Shown here piece after piece: positions 16,627-24,397 of a stretch of 50,294 nt of DNA; within the stretch, counting starts at the first letter, position 1, and every line of letters begins with the position of its first letter. The stretch is from the NCBI RefSeq assembly GCF_004348685.1, contig NZ_SMKO01000055.1, positions 1 to 50,294 of the forward strand. Reading direction: 5' to 3'. The position numbers and the translations under genes were made by a program. Under the pieces are notes generated by a model. The model ran no database searches. It was not told the DNA's origin and saw only the letters and a list, made by a program, of their open reading frames with translations. The DNA comes from Nonomuraea deserti (GTDB lineage Bacteria > Actinomycetota > Actinomycetes > Streptosporangiales > Streptosporangiaceae).

Positions 16627-17022
16627 GTGACCAACACCCCCCGACCGCCGCAGGCCGGAGACCGGCTCGTCGCCTCCTCCGCCCCGCCCCGCCCGCACCG
16701 GCCCGCGATGCCCGGCGGCCGGATCGCGACGCCGTGGCGGCGTGCGGTGTCGGCGGCGGCCTATCTGGTGAAGGTGGCCTCCAGGGTGGCCGCGCTCTCC
16801 GTGCTGCTCTACGCGGTGTTCACCGTGTTCAAGGCCAACCCGGCCAACATCTGGTACCAGTTCGTCGAATCGCTCGCCTCATGGCTGTCCCTGGGCCTGG
16901 CCGGCCTGTTCCAGCTCGCCGATCCGCGCTGGACGGCGCTCGTCAACTACGGCCTCGCCGCGATCGTGTGGCTGATCATCGGCTCCGCGCTGGCCGGCCT
17001 GATCCGGCGCGCCGCTCCGTGA
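16627..17022 (+). CDS. Small two-helix membrane protein, unknown function
   Basis: 131 residues from GTG 16627, which has GAGAGGAG 6 nt upstream. The N-terminal 45 residues are Pro/Arg-rich and cytoplasmic in character. Two hydrophobic segments follow, VASRVAALSVLLYAVFTVF and NYGLAAIVWLIIGSALAGLI, with a tryptophan-rich amphipathic stretch between (ESLASWLSLGLAGLFQLA). I do not recognise the family. The adjacent TetR gene is on the same strand 60 bases downstream. Confidence 0.7.
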   Translation: MTNTPRPPQAGDRLVASSAPPRPHRPAMPGGRIATPWRRAVSAAAYLVKVASRVAALSVLLYAVFTVFKANPANIWYQFVESLASWLSLGLAGLFQLADPRWTALVNYGLAAIVWLIIGSALAGLIRRAAP

Positions 17023-17082
17023 GGGCGACGGTGAGCCGCTCCGGGCAACGGCTACGCTCCTTACGGAGGTATCAGGATAGAC

Positions 17083-17700
17083 ATGACCAGATCGACCCGT
17101 GAGCGGATCGTCGACGAGGCTCTGCGACTGTTCGCCGAGCGGGGCTACGCCGCCACTTCCGTGGCCGAGATCGAGGCCGCCTCAGGGCTGTCCCCCGGAG
17201 CCGGAGGGCTCTACCGGCATTTCAAGTCCAAGTACGAAGTGCTCGCCGCCGCGATCAACCAGCACGCGACGCGCACCAGGAGCCAGGTGGCGGAGAGCCT
17301 GGCCGAGCTGAGCGCCATGGAGGCGTCGGCGGACCTGGAGGAGCGCCTGGCCCACATGTGCCGCGCCGGGCTGGCCAAGGTACGCGAGGAGTCGGAGCTG
17401 ACCCGGGTGTTCTTCCGCGACCTGAGCCAGTTCCCCGAGCTGGTCGCCGTGGTCAGGCAAGGGCTGCTGCAACCCATGTTCGACGCGATCGTCACCTGGT
17501 TCATGGCGCAGCCCGAGTACCACGACGTGGATCTCGACTGGGCGGGCATCGCGGCCGTGCTCGGCGGCTCGGTCGTGCACTACCGGTTGTTCCAGGAGAC
17601 CGTGGGCGAGCTCCCCGGGCACGCGGAGAAGGACCAGTTCGTCACCGCTTGGGTACGCCTGGCCGTCGGCCTGCTCCCCAGCCCGGCGCCCGTCAGGTGA
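17083..17700 (+). CDS. TetR-family transcriptional regulator
   Basis: A 205-residue repressor. The N-terminal helix-turn-helix is clear: RERIVDEALRLFAERGYAAT, SVAEIEAASGLSPGA and GGLYRHFKSKYEVL. The ligand-binding part contains LTRVFFRDLSQFPEL and a long helical C-terminus. It starts at ATG 17083 with AGGA 6 nt upstream. Its stop overlaps the convergent membrane protein stop by 8 bp. The target is unknown; the 131-residue membrane protein upstream is one candidate. Confidence 0.92.
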   Translation: MTRSTRERIVDEALRLFAERGYAATSVAEIEAASGLSPGAGGLYRHFKSKYEVLAAAINQHATRTRSQVAESLAELSAMEASADLEERLAHMCRAGLAKVREESELTRVFFRDLSQFPELVAVVRQGLLQPMFDAIVTWFMAQPEYHDVDLDWAGIAAVLGGSVVHYRLFQETVGELPGHAEKDQFVTAWVRLAVGLLPSPAPVR

Positions 17701-18679
17701 CGTCGAGCAGCCGGTAGGCCAGCCACACCACGCCCAGTGCCGTACCGATCATGAACATGGTCCCGCTGACGTCGAAGAACTGCGTGACGAACGCCGACAG
17801 CCCGGCCTCCGTGCCGACCCGCAGGCCGCCGATCAGCACTCCGCCCACCGAGTAGCCGAGCAGCGGCGCGCCGATGCCGAGGACCTTGTCGCGGATCGTC
17901 CAGGTGTCGCTGAACAGCACGAGCGCGGCGCCGAACGCCCACACCATGACCGGCACCTGGAAGATCGCCACGGGCGGCAGGTCGAACGGCACCAGCAGCG
18001 CCGCCATCACCAGGATCACCATCGAGGCGGCGTCGCGCGGGTGCTCCTTGACGATGGTCCTGGCGTCCCTGCCGTCGGTGGCCAGCGGGTTGGCGCTGAA
18101 CATGGCGGCCTTGCGCAGCCCCGCGAACGGCAGGTCCATGCCGGGCCGCCGGGTCGGGCGCTCCCGGGCGACCCCGCGGTGTTCGCGTACGCCCGGCGGC
18201 AGGTCACGGCCGTCGGCGACGGCGGCGAAGCGCAGGGTGGCGCCGGCCTCCTCCTTCGGCGGGGCACCGGAAGCCGGGGCGGGGCCCGACGCGGGGTTCG
18301 CGACGGGCGCGGCTGAGGGCGCGGTGACCGGTCCGGCGGAGGGCGCGGTGGTGGGGGTCGTGACGGGCACGCTGGTGGGCGCCGCCGGCGGTCTGGAGCG
18401 CATCGTCGCGATCCCGGCCGCGGCCAGCCGGCCGGCCTCCCGCTCCACCAGCGCGACCGGATCGCCGAACCTGGCCAGCACCTTCGACACGTCGCGCGGT
18501 TTCCTGCTGCCGTGCAGCTCGATCTCGATCCTGGCCCGCAGCCGCTTGGCGAAGTCGAGCCGCTGGTCGGCTCTGAGCACGCCGTGCGCGGCGTCGGCCG
18601 CCTTGGAGACGTAGTTCAGCACCTGCTGGTCGGCTCGCTCAATCACGTCAAGCAATGCTGCCCCAATCGGGGTGGACAT
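17693..18679 (-). CDS. Membrane protein with HAAS-like N-terminal domain and proline-rich linker
   Basis: 328 residues. The N-terminal ~90 are helical, with LRADQRLDFAKRLRARIEIE and DVSKVLARFGDPVALVERE resembling the HAAS / permease-prefix signalling domain. Residues ~95-155 are a Pro/Ala/Thr/Ser linker of repeated PT/PS pairs. The C-terminal part holds about four membrane helices (MVILVMAALLVPFDLPPVAIF, VPVMVWAFGAALVLF and others). Start is uncertain: ATG 18679 overlaps the -10 box of the divergent gene; GTG 18646 (VIERADQQVL) is an alternative. Function unknown; HAAS proteins often relate to PadR-controlled membrane systems. Confidence 0.75.
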   Translation of the reverse strand: MSTPIGAALLDVIERADQQVLNYVSKAADAAHGVLRADQRLDFAKRLRARIEIELHGSRKPRDVSKVLARFGDPVALVEREAGRLAAAGIATMRSRPPAAPTSVPVTTPTTAPSAGPVTAPSAAPVANPASGPAPASGAPPKEEAGATLRFAAVADGRDLPPGVREHRGVARERPTRRPGMDLPFAGLRKAAMFSANPLATDGRDARTIVKEHPRDAASMVILVMAALLVPFDLPPVAIFQVPVMVWAFGAALVLFSDTWTIRDKVLGIGAPLLGYSVGGVLIGGLRVGTEAGLSAFVTQFFDVSGTMFMIGTALGVVWLAYRLLDVT

Positions 18680-18684
18680 ACCAT
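18679..18684 (+). promoter_or_regulatory. -10 box of a leaderless promoter overlapping the divergent start codon
   Basis: TACCAT is a perfect TANNNT box 7 nt before the ATG at 18692. Its first base is also the first base of the divergent ATG (18679, minus strand). Confidence 0.5.
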
Positions 18685-18691
18685 GGCAACG

Positions 18692-21235
18692 ATGGAGTTC
18701 ACGGAGTGGATCAGGGGACGCACCGACGGACAGCTGCGGGCGCTCGTGTCCGCGCGTCCCGAGCTGATCAGTCCGGTGCCCGCGCATCTGGAGGGCCTGG
18801 CGTCGCGCGCGGCCAGCCCTTCGGCGATCGGCAGGGTGCTCGACCGGCTCGACCGGTTCACGCTGGCGGTCGTCGAGACGCTCGCCGTCCAGACCGGGCC
18901 GACCTCCAGGAAACAGCTGCGCGACCTCATCGGCGCGGCCCTGGCCGGCGACCAGGAGACGGGGCAGGCCGACCCGGAGCCGGCGCTGTCGGAGGCGCTC
19001 GGCAGGCTGTCCGACCTCGCCCTGGTCTACGGCCCCGACGACGCCCTCGATCTGGGCCCCGGCGTGCGCAAGGTGCTCGAAGACCCGGCGGGGCTCGGCC
19101 CGAGTGCCGTCGACGCGTTCCGGCACCACGCGCCCGAGCACCTGGAGGAGATGGCCGACGACGTCGCGCCGGGCACCGAGGGGCCGGCCAAGGAGCGGCT
19201 GGCGGCGGCGCTGGCCGAGCCCGCCGCGCTCGTCGCCGCCGTCTCGGCCGAGGCCAGGGGCGCGCTGGACCAGCTCGTCTGGGGCCCGCCGACCGGGCGG
19301 GTGCCCAACGCCAGACGCGAGGTGCGCGTGGCCTCGGCCCGCTCGCCCATCGAGGAACTGCTCGCGCGCGGCCTGCTGGCGGCCACCGGCGAGGAGAGCG
19401 TGACGTTGCCCCGCGAGGTGGGGCTCCACCTGCGCGGCGGGCGTGTCCACCGCGGCCTGCGGGCCACGCCGCCGCCGCTCGAAGGGACCGCGCGCGACCC
19501 CGAACTGGCCGACCGCACGGCGGCCGGGCAGGCGTTCTCGTTCGTCAGGTCCGTGGAGGAGCTGTGCGAGCGATGGGGCGCGGATCCGCCGGGCGTGCTG
19601 CGCACGGGCGGGCTGGGCGTACGCGACCTGAAACGCACGGCGGGCGAGCTCGACCTGCCCGAATGGGTGACGGCGCTGGTCGTCGAGGTGGCGCACGCGG
19701 CCGGATTGATCGCGGCCGGCGGCGGCGTCGACGGCGAGTGGTTGCCGACCTCCGGCTACGACCTGTGGCGGGTCAGGTCGGCCGCCGACCGGTGGATGAC
19801 GCTGGCGGCCACCTGGCTGCGCATGGACCGGGTGCCCGGGCTGGTCGGCGACCGGAGCGCAGGAGCCCGCCGGGAGAGAGCGGGCGCAGCGACGCCAACG
19901 AGTGGCGAAGCGGGCGCGACCATCAAACACAGCAGCGCAGGAGCCCGCCGGGAGAGAGCGGGCGCAGCGACGCCAACGAGTGGCGAAGCGGGCGCGACCA
20001 TCAAACACAGCAGCGCAGGAGCTCGCCGGGAGGGAGCGGGCGTACGCGGCGACGACCGCGACAGGCCGCTCAACGCCCTCCACACCGACCTGCGCCGCTC
20101 GTCCGCTGCGGCGGTCAGGCAGGCCACGCTGCGGGTGCTGGCCTCCGCCCCCGGCCTCGCGCCCGAGCGTGACTCCGTGCTCGAACGGCTGGCGTGGGAG
20201 CAGCCGCGCCGCCGGGGGCCGCTGCGCGAGCAGCTCACCGAGTTCGCGCTGCGGGAGGCCGAGCAGGTGGGCATGACCGGGCTGGGCGTGCTGGCCGGGC
20301 ACGGGCGGGCGCTGATCGAGGGCGACGACGCGGCCGGGGTGCTCGCGCCGCTGCTGCCGGAGCCCGTCGACCACGTGCTGCTCCAGGCCGACCTCACCGC
20401 CGTCGCGCCGGGCCCGCTGACCAGCGAGCTCAACCGCTGGATGACGCTCGCCGCCGACGTCGAGTCGAAGGGCGGGGCCACGGTCTACCGGTTCAGCGAG
20501 GGCTCCGTACGCCGGGCGCTCGACGCGGGGCACGGCGCGGAAGAGCTGCTGTCGGTGCTCGGCCGCCACTCGGCCACGCCGGTGCCGCAGGCGCTGTCCT
20601 ACCTGGTGACCGACGTGGCCAGGCGGCACGGCCGCATCCGCGTGGGCACCGCGAGCGCGTACATCCGGTGTGACGACCCGGCGCTGCTCGACCAGATCAC
20701 CGCCGACCGCCGCTCCGCCGCGCTGCGGCTGCGCCGGCTCGCCCCCACCGTCATCGCCTCCCGCTCCTCGCGGGCGGCGCTCGTCGACTCGCTGCGCGCC
20801 ATGGGGTACGCCCCGGTCGCGGAGTCGATCGAGGGCGACGTGATCGTCTCCCAGCTCGAGAGCCGCCGCACCGAGGGCGCGGCGCCGGTGCGCACCATCG
20901 CGTCGGCGAACGGCCTCGACCCCGAGGTGGCGGCGGCGGCCGTACGCGCGCTGCGGGCCGGCGACGCGGCGCACCTGGCGCGGCGCGAGCCCGTCGACGC
21001 GCCCAACGGCCAGGTGCCGCGCGGGCCCGCCACCGCGACGATCTCGGCCCTGCAGGAGGCGATCAAGCAGGGCGTGCGCGTGTGGATCGGCTATCTCGAC
21101 TCCCAGGGCAACGCGACCTCGCGCATCCTGGAGCCGGCCCGGATGGAGGGCGGCTACCTGACCGCCTACGACGAGACCAGGGCCGCCGTGCACCGCTTCG
21201 CCCTCCACCGCATCACGGGCGTGACCGGCCTCTGA
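18692..21235 (+). CDS. Helicase-associated domain protein, probable XPB partner, with in-frame repeat insertion
   Basis: 847 residues. Actinobacteria carry this large protein with a Helicase_C_3-type domain near XPB; it probably binds DNA in repair. It opens MEFTEWIRGRTDGQLRALVSARPEL and ends in a WYL-like segment (IKQGVRVWIGYLDSQGNATSR ... VHRFALHRITGV). Residues 389-451 are a foreign-looking insertion of two perfect and one partial 26-residue repeat, between RVPGLVGDR and DRPLNALHTDL, which are normally close together in relatives. An ATG 9 bp upstream (18683) is possible, but the leaderless box favours 18692. XPB lies 3.2 kb downstream on the same strand. Confidence 0.85.
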   Translation: MEFTEWIRGRTDGQLRALVSARPELISPVPAHLEGLASRAASPSAIGRVLDRLDRFTLAVVETLAVQTGPTSRKQLRDLIGAALAGDQETGQADPEPALSEALGRLSDLALVYGPDDALDLGPGVRKVLEDPAGLGPSAVDAFRHHAPEHLEEMADDVAPGTEGPAKERLAAALAEPAALVAAVSAEARGALDQLVWGPPTGRVPNARREVRVASARSPIEELLARGLLAATGEESVTLPREVGLHLRGGRVHRGLRATPPPLEGTARDPELADRTAAGQAFSFVRSVEELCERWGADPPGVLRTGGLGVRDLKRTAGELDLPEWVTALVVEVAHAAGLIAAGGGVDGEWLPTSGYDLWRVRSAADRWMTLAATWLRMDRVPGLVGDRSAGARRERAGAATPTSGEAGATIKHSSAGARRERAGAATPTSGEAGATIKHSSAGARREGAGVRGDDRDRPLNALHTDLRRSSAAAVRQATLRVLASAPGLAPERDSVLERLAWEQPRRRGPLREQLTEFALREAEQVGMTGLGVLAGHGRALIEGDDAAGVLAPLLPEPVDHVLLQADLTAVAPGPLTSELNRWMTLAADVESKGGATVYRFSEGSVRRALDAGHGAEELLSVLGRHSATPVPQALSYLVTDVARRHGRIRVGTASAYIRCDDPALLDQITADRRSAALRLRRLAPTVIASRSSRAALVDSLRAMGYAPVAESIEGDVIVSQLESRRTEGAAPVRTIASANGLDPEVAAAAVRALRAGDAAHLARREPVDAPNGQVPRGPATATISALQEAIKQGVRVWIGYLDSQGNATSRILEPARMEGGYLTAYDETRAAVHRFALHRITGVTGL
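19856..20044 (+). repeat. 78-bp in-frame tandem repeat inside the XPB-partner gene
   Basis: Unit 1 (19856-19933) and unit 2 (19934-20011) are identical over 78 bp. Unit 3 (20012-about 20044) keeps the first ~31 bp with two mismatches and then diverges. Seventy-eight bases equal 26 codons, so the frame survives. Each unit contains GCCCGC...GCGGGC as an inverted repeat. The product is rich in Ala, Gly, Arg and Thr and looks disordered. Confidence 0.95.
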
Positions 21236-21280
21236 CGCGGGGCTCAGCCGTCCCCGGCGAGGTGGTCCGCCTGGCCGCGG

Positions 21281-21964
21281 TCAGCGCGCCGGCTCGCCGT
21301 CGCGGACCAGCCGCGTGGCCAGGCGGACCACCGCGGCGGGCGTCGGCAGGGTGAGCGCCTGGTTCCTGGCGGCGGCCAGCTGCTCGGCGCCGGTGCCCGC
21401 GCGCCGCCCGTAGGTGCTCAGGCAGAGGTCGAACAGCTCGCCGGGGTCGGGGGCGCACCACGGCTGCTCCACCTCGACCGCCTGGGAGGGCACGCCGTTC
21501 CTGGTGATGACGAGGTAGGAGCCCAGCTCGGCCAGCTTGCGGGCGAGGTTGACCAGCTCGATCCGCTCGGCGCCGGCCGCGATCCAGTCGTGCAGCACGT
21601 ACGCCTGCCCGGGCCCGTAGTCGGTCGCGGAGAGCAGTTGCGGGGCGGTGGCGGCCGGGGACAGCACCGAAATCGTGCTTTCCGCCAGCGACATGCGCGA
21701 GAGCAGGGCGATGGCCCCTAATCGTTTGCCGGTCTCCTCCTCGCCCACGAGGACCAGCAGGTGCCGCATGGCCAGGCGGCGCACCGCCTCGGGGAAGCAG
21801 CCCGGCTCCCGGTAGGAGCGGAGCAGGATGTCGGCCTCCCGCCGGCTGAGGTCGCGCGTGATCGGATGGGTCATGGCGCGCGGCCGGTCATTGACGGCGA
21901 TGACGCTCTGACTGAGCGTTATGGTGTCGAGGTCGATCTCGCCTGGTTCAGGCGTGTCGGTCAC
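21281..21964 (-). CDS. NTPase-like protein with degenerate Walker A, unknown function
   Basis: 227 residues from GTG 21964 (GAGGTGG 7 nt upstream). A strand HLLVLVGEEETGKR followed by LGAIALLSRM resembles a P-loop (GxxxxGK) with Arg where Ser/Thr is expected, so nucleotide hydrolysis is doubtful. YVLHDWIAAG and GSYLVITRNG could be Walker B and sensor-like strands. I recall longer actinobacterial relatives in which this domain is followed by more sequence and membrane helices; this copy ends soon after the NTPase-like core, so it may be truncated. It is convergent with the XPB partner. Confidence 0.6.
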   Translation of the reverse strand: MTDTPEPGEIDLDTITLSQSVIAVNDRPRAMTHPITRDLSRREADILLRSYREPGCFPEAVRRLAMRHLLVLVGEEETGKRLGAIALLSRMSLAESTISVLSPAATAPQLLSATDYGPGQAYVLHDWIAAGAERIELVNLARKLAELGSYLVITRNGVPSQAVEVEQPWCAPDPGELFDLCLSTYGRRAGTGAEQLAAARNQALTLPTPAAVVRLATRLVRDGEPAR

Positions 21965-22303
21965 GAAGCCACCTCGGTGATTGACTGGAAACTTGTCTAC
22001 AGAAAAGATGGAGGATCAACAACTTTCTTCTTTTCCTACGAAGGCAATACGTAGCGTCACAATATCGCCCTGAACTGGCCTTACGTGCGGCCGATGAGTT
22101 TATGGGGACACGTCGACCACTCCCTTCGCCTAGATCTTCCACCATGGAACGATCGAGGTCGAGCAGAAAACGAAAATAGCCACGGACGGAGCTTTATATC
22201 GTTTTACCGACCCCGGCCGAGTATTGTCCGCATGGACGGTCAAGGGTGCCCGGCGCGACATCAAGGGTTGACGGCGCAACGTCATTCGCATCAGGTTGGG
22301 CAT
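21965..22303. other. AT-rich intergenic region with divergent promoters
   Basis: Much of 21990-22215 is markedly more AT-rich than the rest of the window. A possible minus-strand promoter (TTGTTG, 17 nt, TAGACA) precedes the NTPase-like gene. AAAACGA (22167-22173) and TCGTTTT (22199-22205) form an inverted repeat with a 25-base spacer. No credible gene is present; the open frame running into the ligase gene shows no ligase-like sequence. Confidence 0.5.
22240..22296 (+). promoter_or_regulatory. Promoter and operator of the acyl-CoA ligase gene
   Basis: TTGACG (22268-22273), a 17-base spacer and TCAGGT (22291-22296) lie 7 nt before GTG 22304, giving a leaderless transcript. TGACG and CGTCA (22269-22273 and 22280-22284) form a dyad overlapping the -35 and spacer. 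TCAAGGGT occurs at 22240 and again at 22261, 21 bp or two helical turns apart, as expected for an activator. Confidence 0.45.
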
Positions 22304-23782
22304 GTGACCGAGCAGACGCTGGGCAGGCTGGCCGAGGAGTCATGGAGCCGCTTCGACGACCACGACGCGATGTTCTACGAAGGGGCATGGTTCCGCAGCC
22401 ACGCGCTCGCCGAACGCGCGCGCCGCATGTGCGGCGGTTTCGTCGAAGCCGGCATCCGGCCCGGCGACCGGGTGGCCGTGATGATGGCGACCTCCCCCGA
22501 GGTGCCGCTGCTCTACCAGGCGTTGTGGGCGGCGGGCGCGGTGGTGACGCCGGTGGTGTTCCTGGTGGGGCCCGACGAGTTGCGGCACATCCTGCTCGAC
22601 AGCGGCGCCCGCGCGATCGTCACCTCGCCCGAGCTGGAGGAGACCGTACGCGCCGCCGCCGTCGACATCCCGATCTTCGTGGACACGGCCGAGCTGGAGC
22701 GGGCCCCCGAGCACGGGCTCGTGCACAGGGACCCCGGCGACCTGGCCGCGCTCATGTACACCGGCGGCACCACGGGCAAGGCCAAGGGCGTCATGCTGAG
22801 CCACCAGGGCCTGTGGCGGGTGGCCAGGGCCGCCTATGAGCTGTCCCGCCAGGAGGGCAGGAACCGCGCGCTGGTGCCCGTACCGCTGTCCCACGCGTAC
22901 GGGCTGATCATCTCGGTCGCCTCGATGCACGCCGCGGAGCCGCAGCAGGCGGTGCTGATGCGCTGGTTCGAGCCGAAGGCGTTCCTGTCGCTGGCCGCCG
23001 AGCAGCGCGTCCAGTACGGCACCGTCGTCCCGTCCATGATCCAGATGCTCCTCGCCGAACCGCTGGAGTCGCATCCGCTGCCCGACCTCGCCTTCCTCAC
23101 GTGCGGCGCGGCCCCGCTCGGCAGGGAGACGCTGGCGGAGTTCGAGCGCAGGATGCCGGGCGTGCAGATCCTGGAGGGCTACGGGCTGACCGAGACCAGC
23201 GCCGTGACGACCTTCAACCCGCCGGACCGGCGCAAGGTCGGCAGCGTCGGCCTGCCGCTGCCCGGCTACACGATCACCATCCGCGACAGCGAGGGCGAGG
23301 CCGCGGAGACCGGGGACATCGGTGAGATCTGCGTCTCCGGCGAGTCGCTGATGCTCGGCTACTGGGGCGAACACGAACCCGACCCCGAGGGCACGGCGCT
23401 GGCCGGCGGCGAGCTGCGTACGGGCGACATCGGCTGCGTGGACGACGACGGCTACCTCTACATCGTCGACAGGAAGAAGGACCTGATCATCCGGGGCGGC
23501 TTCAACGTGTTCCCCCGCGACGTCGAGGACGCGCTCAACCAGCACCCCGACGTGGTGATGTCGGGCGTCGTCGGCCGTTCCGACCCGCGCGTCGGCGAGG
23601 AGGTCGTGGCGTTCGTGCAGCTCAGGACGGGCGCCCAGGTCGGGGCCGAGGAGCTGATCGCGTGGGCCCGCGACCGGGTCGGCAGGGTGAAATATCCGCG
23701 GGAAGTGAGGTTCGCCGACTCGATCCCGGTCACGAGCGTGCTCAAGCTCGACCGCAAGGCGCTGCGCGCGCAGCTCGGCTGA
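22304..23782 (+). CDS. Acyl-CoA synthetase / fatty-acid-CoA ligase (ANL family)
   Basis: A 492-residue AMP-forming ligase activating a carboxylic acid, probably a fatty acid, to its CoA thioester. Motifs: P-loop LMYTGGTTGKAKGV, A5 GYGLTETSAV, A7/A8 LRTGDIGCVDDDGYLYIVDRKKD and IIRGGFNVFP, and the C-terminal catalytic lysine in SVLKLDRKAL. All are intact. The frame is open upstream to 22085 but that part is AT-rich and not ligase-like. GTG 22304 is supported by homology and by a promoter ending 7 nt before it. Substrate cannot be told from sequence. Confidence 0.92.
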   Translation: MTEQTLGRLAEESWSRFDDHDAMFYEGAWFRSHALAERARRMCGGFVEAGIRPGDRVAVMMATSPEVPLLYQALWAAGAVVTPVVFLVGPDELRHILLDSGARAIVTSPELEETVRAAAVDIPIFVDTAELERAPEHGLVHRDPGDLAALMYTGGTTGKAKGVMLSHQGLWRVARAAYELSRQEGRNRALVPVPLSHAYGLIISVASMHAAEPQQAVLMRWFEPKAFLSLAAEQRVQYGTVVPSMIQMLLAEPLESHPLPDLAFLTCGAAPLGRETLAEFERRMPGVQILEGYGLTETSAVTTFNPPDRRKVGSVGLPLPGYTITIRDSEGEAAETGDIGEICVSGESLMLGYWGEHEPDPEGTALAGGELRTGDIGCVDDDGYLYIVDRKKDLIIRGGFNVFPRDVEDALNQHPDVVMSGVVGRSDPRVGEEVVAFVQLRTGAQVGAEELIAWARDRVGRVKYPREVRFADSIPVTSVLKLDRKALRAQLG

Positions 23783-23877
23783 GGAGCCGCGAACCACGTC
23801 ACGGCCGCACCGGGTACGCTCACTCGGTCAGCCGCGCCTCAATTCCGTGATAAGTGTTGACCTGTCTGGAGGTGACC

Positions 23878-24234
23878 ATGAGCCAGGAAGACCCATCGGG
23901 TTATCCGTACCAACCGTACGGCGCGCCCTACGGCGACCAGCCGCCCCCGCAGTACGGCTACGGCTACGGCTATCCGCCGCCTCCGCGGAACGACGGCCCG
24001 CTCGCCAACGCCATCGTCTCGCTCGTGCTCAACCTCCTCGCGCTCGTCTCCTGCTGCAACGTCCTGGGCCTGCCGGGCGCGATCCTCGCGGGGCTGGCGC
24101 TGAGCAAGGCGCGCAACGAGCCGCACACCGCCCGCACGATGGTGATCTGGAGCTGGGTCCTGTTCGGGGTCGGCTTCGTGCTGGGCATCGGCACCATCCT
24201 CTTCCTGGGCCTCAACGGCTACCTCGACGACTAG
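23878..24234 (+). CDS. DUF4190-type small membrane protein
   Basis: 118 residues. A cytoplasmic Pro/Tyr/Gly-rich N-terminus (PPPQYGYGYGYPPPPR) is followed by two membrane helices, LANAIVSLVLNLLALVSCCNVL and TARTMVIWSWVLFGVGFVLG, a layout found in DUF4190 proteins. The loop GAILAGLALSKARNEP between them is family-typical. The ATG at 23878 has GGAGG 6 nt upstream. Function unknown; it stands between the ligase and the XPB gene on the same strand. Confidence 0.85.
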   Translation: MSQEDPSGYPYQPYGAPYGDQPPPQYGYGYGYPPPPRNDGPLANAIVSLVLNLLALVSCCNVLGLPGAILAGLALSKARNEPHTARTMVIWSWVLFGVGFVLGIGTILFLGLNGYLDD

Positions 24235-24397
24235 GCGGGGCCCGGAGCCCCGCAGTTCCTGACACGGCGACGCGTCCAGGGCGCGTGGACTAATCCGGGC
24301 GCCCTGAATGTTGCACACTGGAGCGGCCGAGCCGGGATCAGGAGACGATGGTCCCGCTGCACCCGGGCCCCCGTACCTACCCCACGGAGACAAGCCA

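Noticed and set aside
17693..21208. 1171-residue minus-strand frame running through the XPB-partner gene
   Set aside because: Only its last 328 codons look like protein; the rest is antisense of 18692-21235.
22004..22054. Protein-like AT-rich frame ending FFFSYEGNT
   Set aside because: Short, no ribosome binding site, and part of a frame antisense to the NTPase-like gene; more likely promoter DNA.
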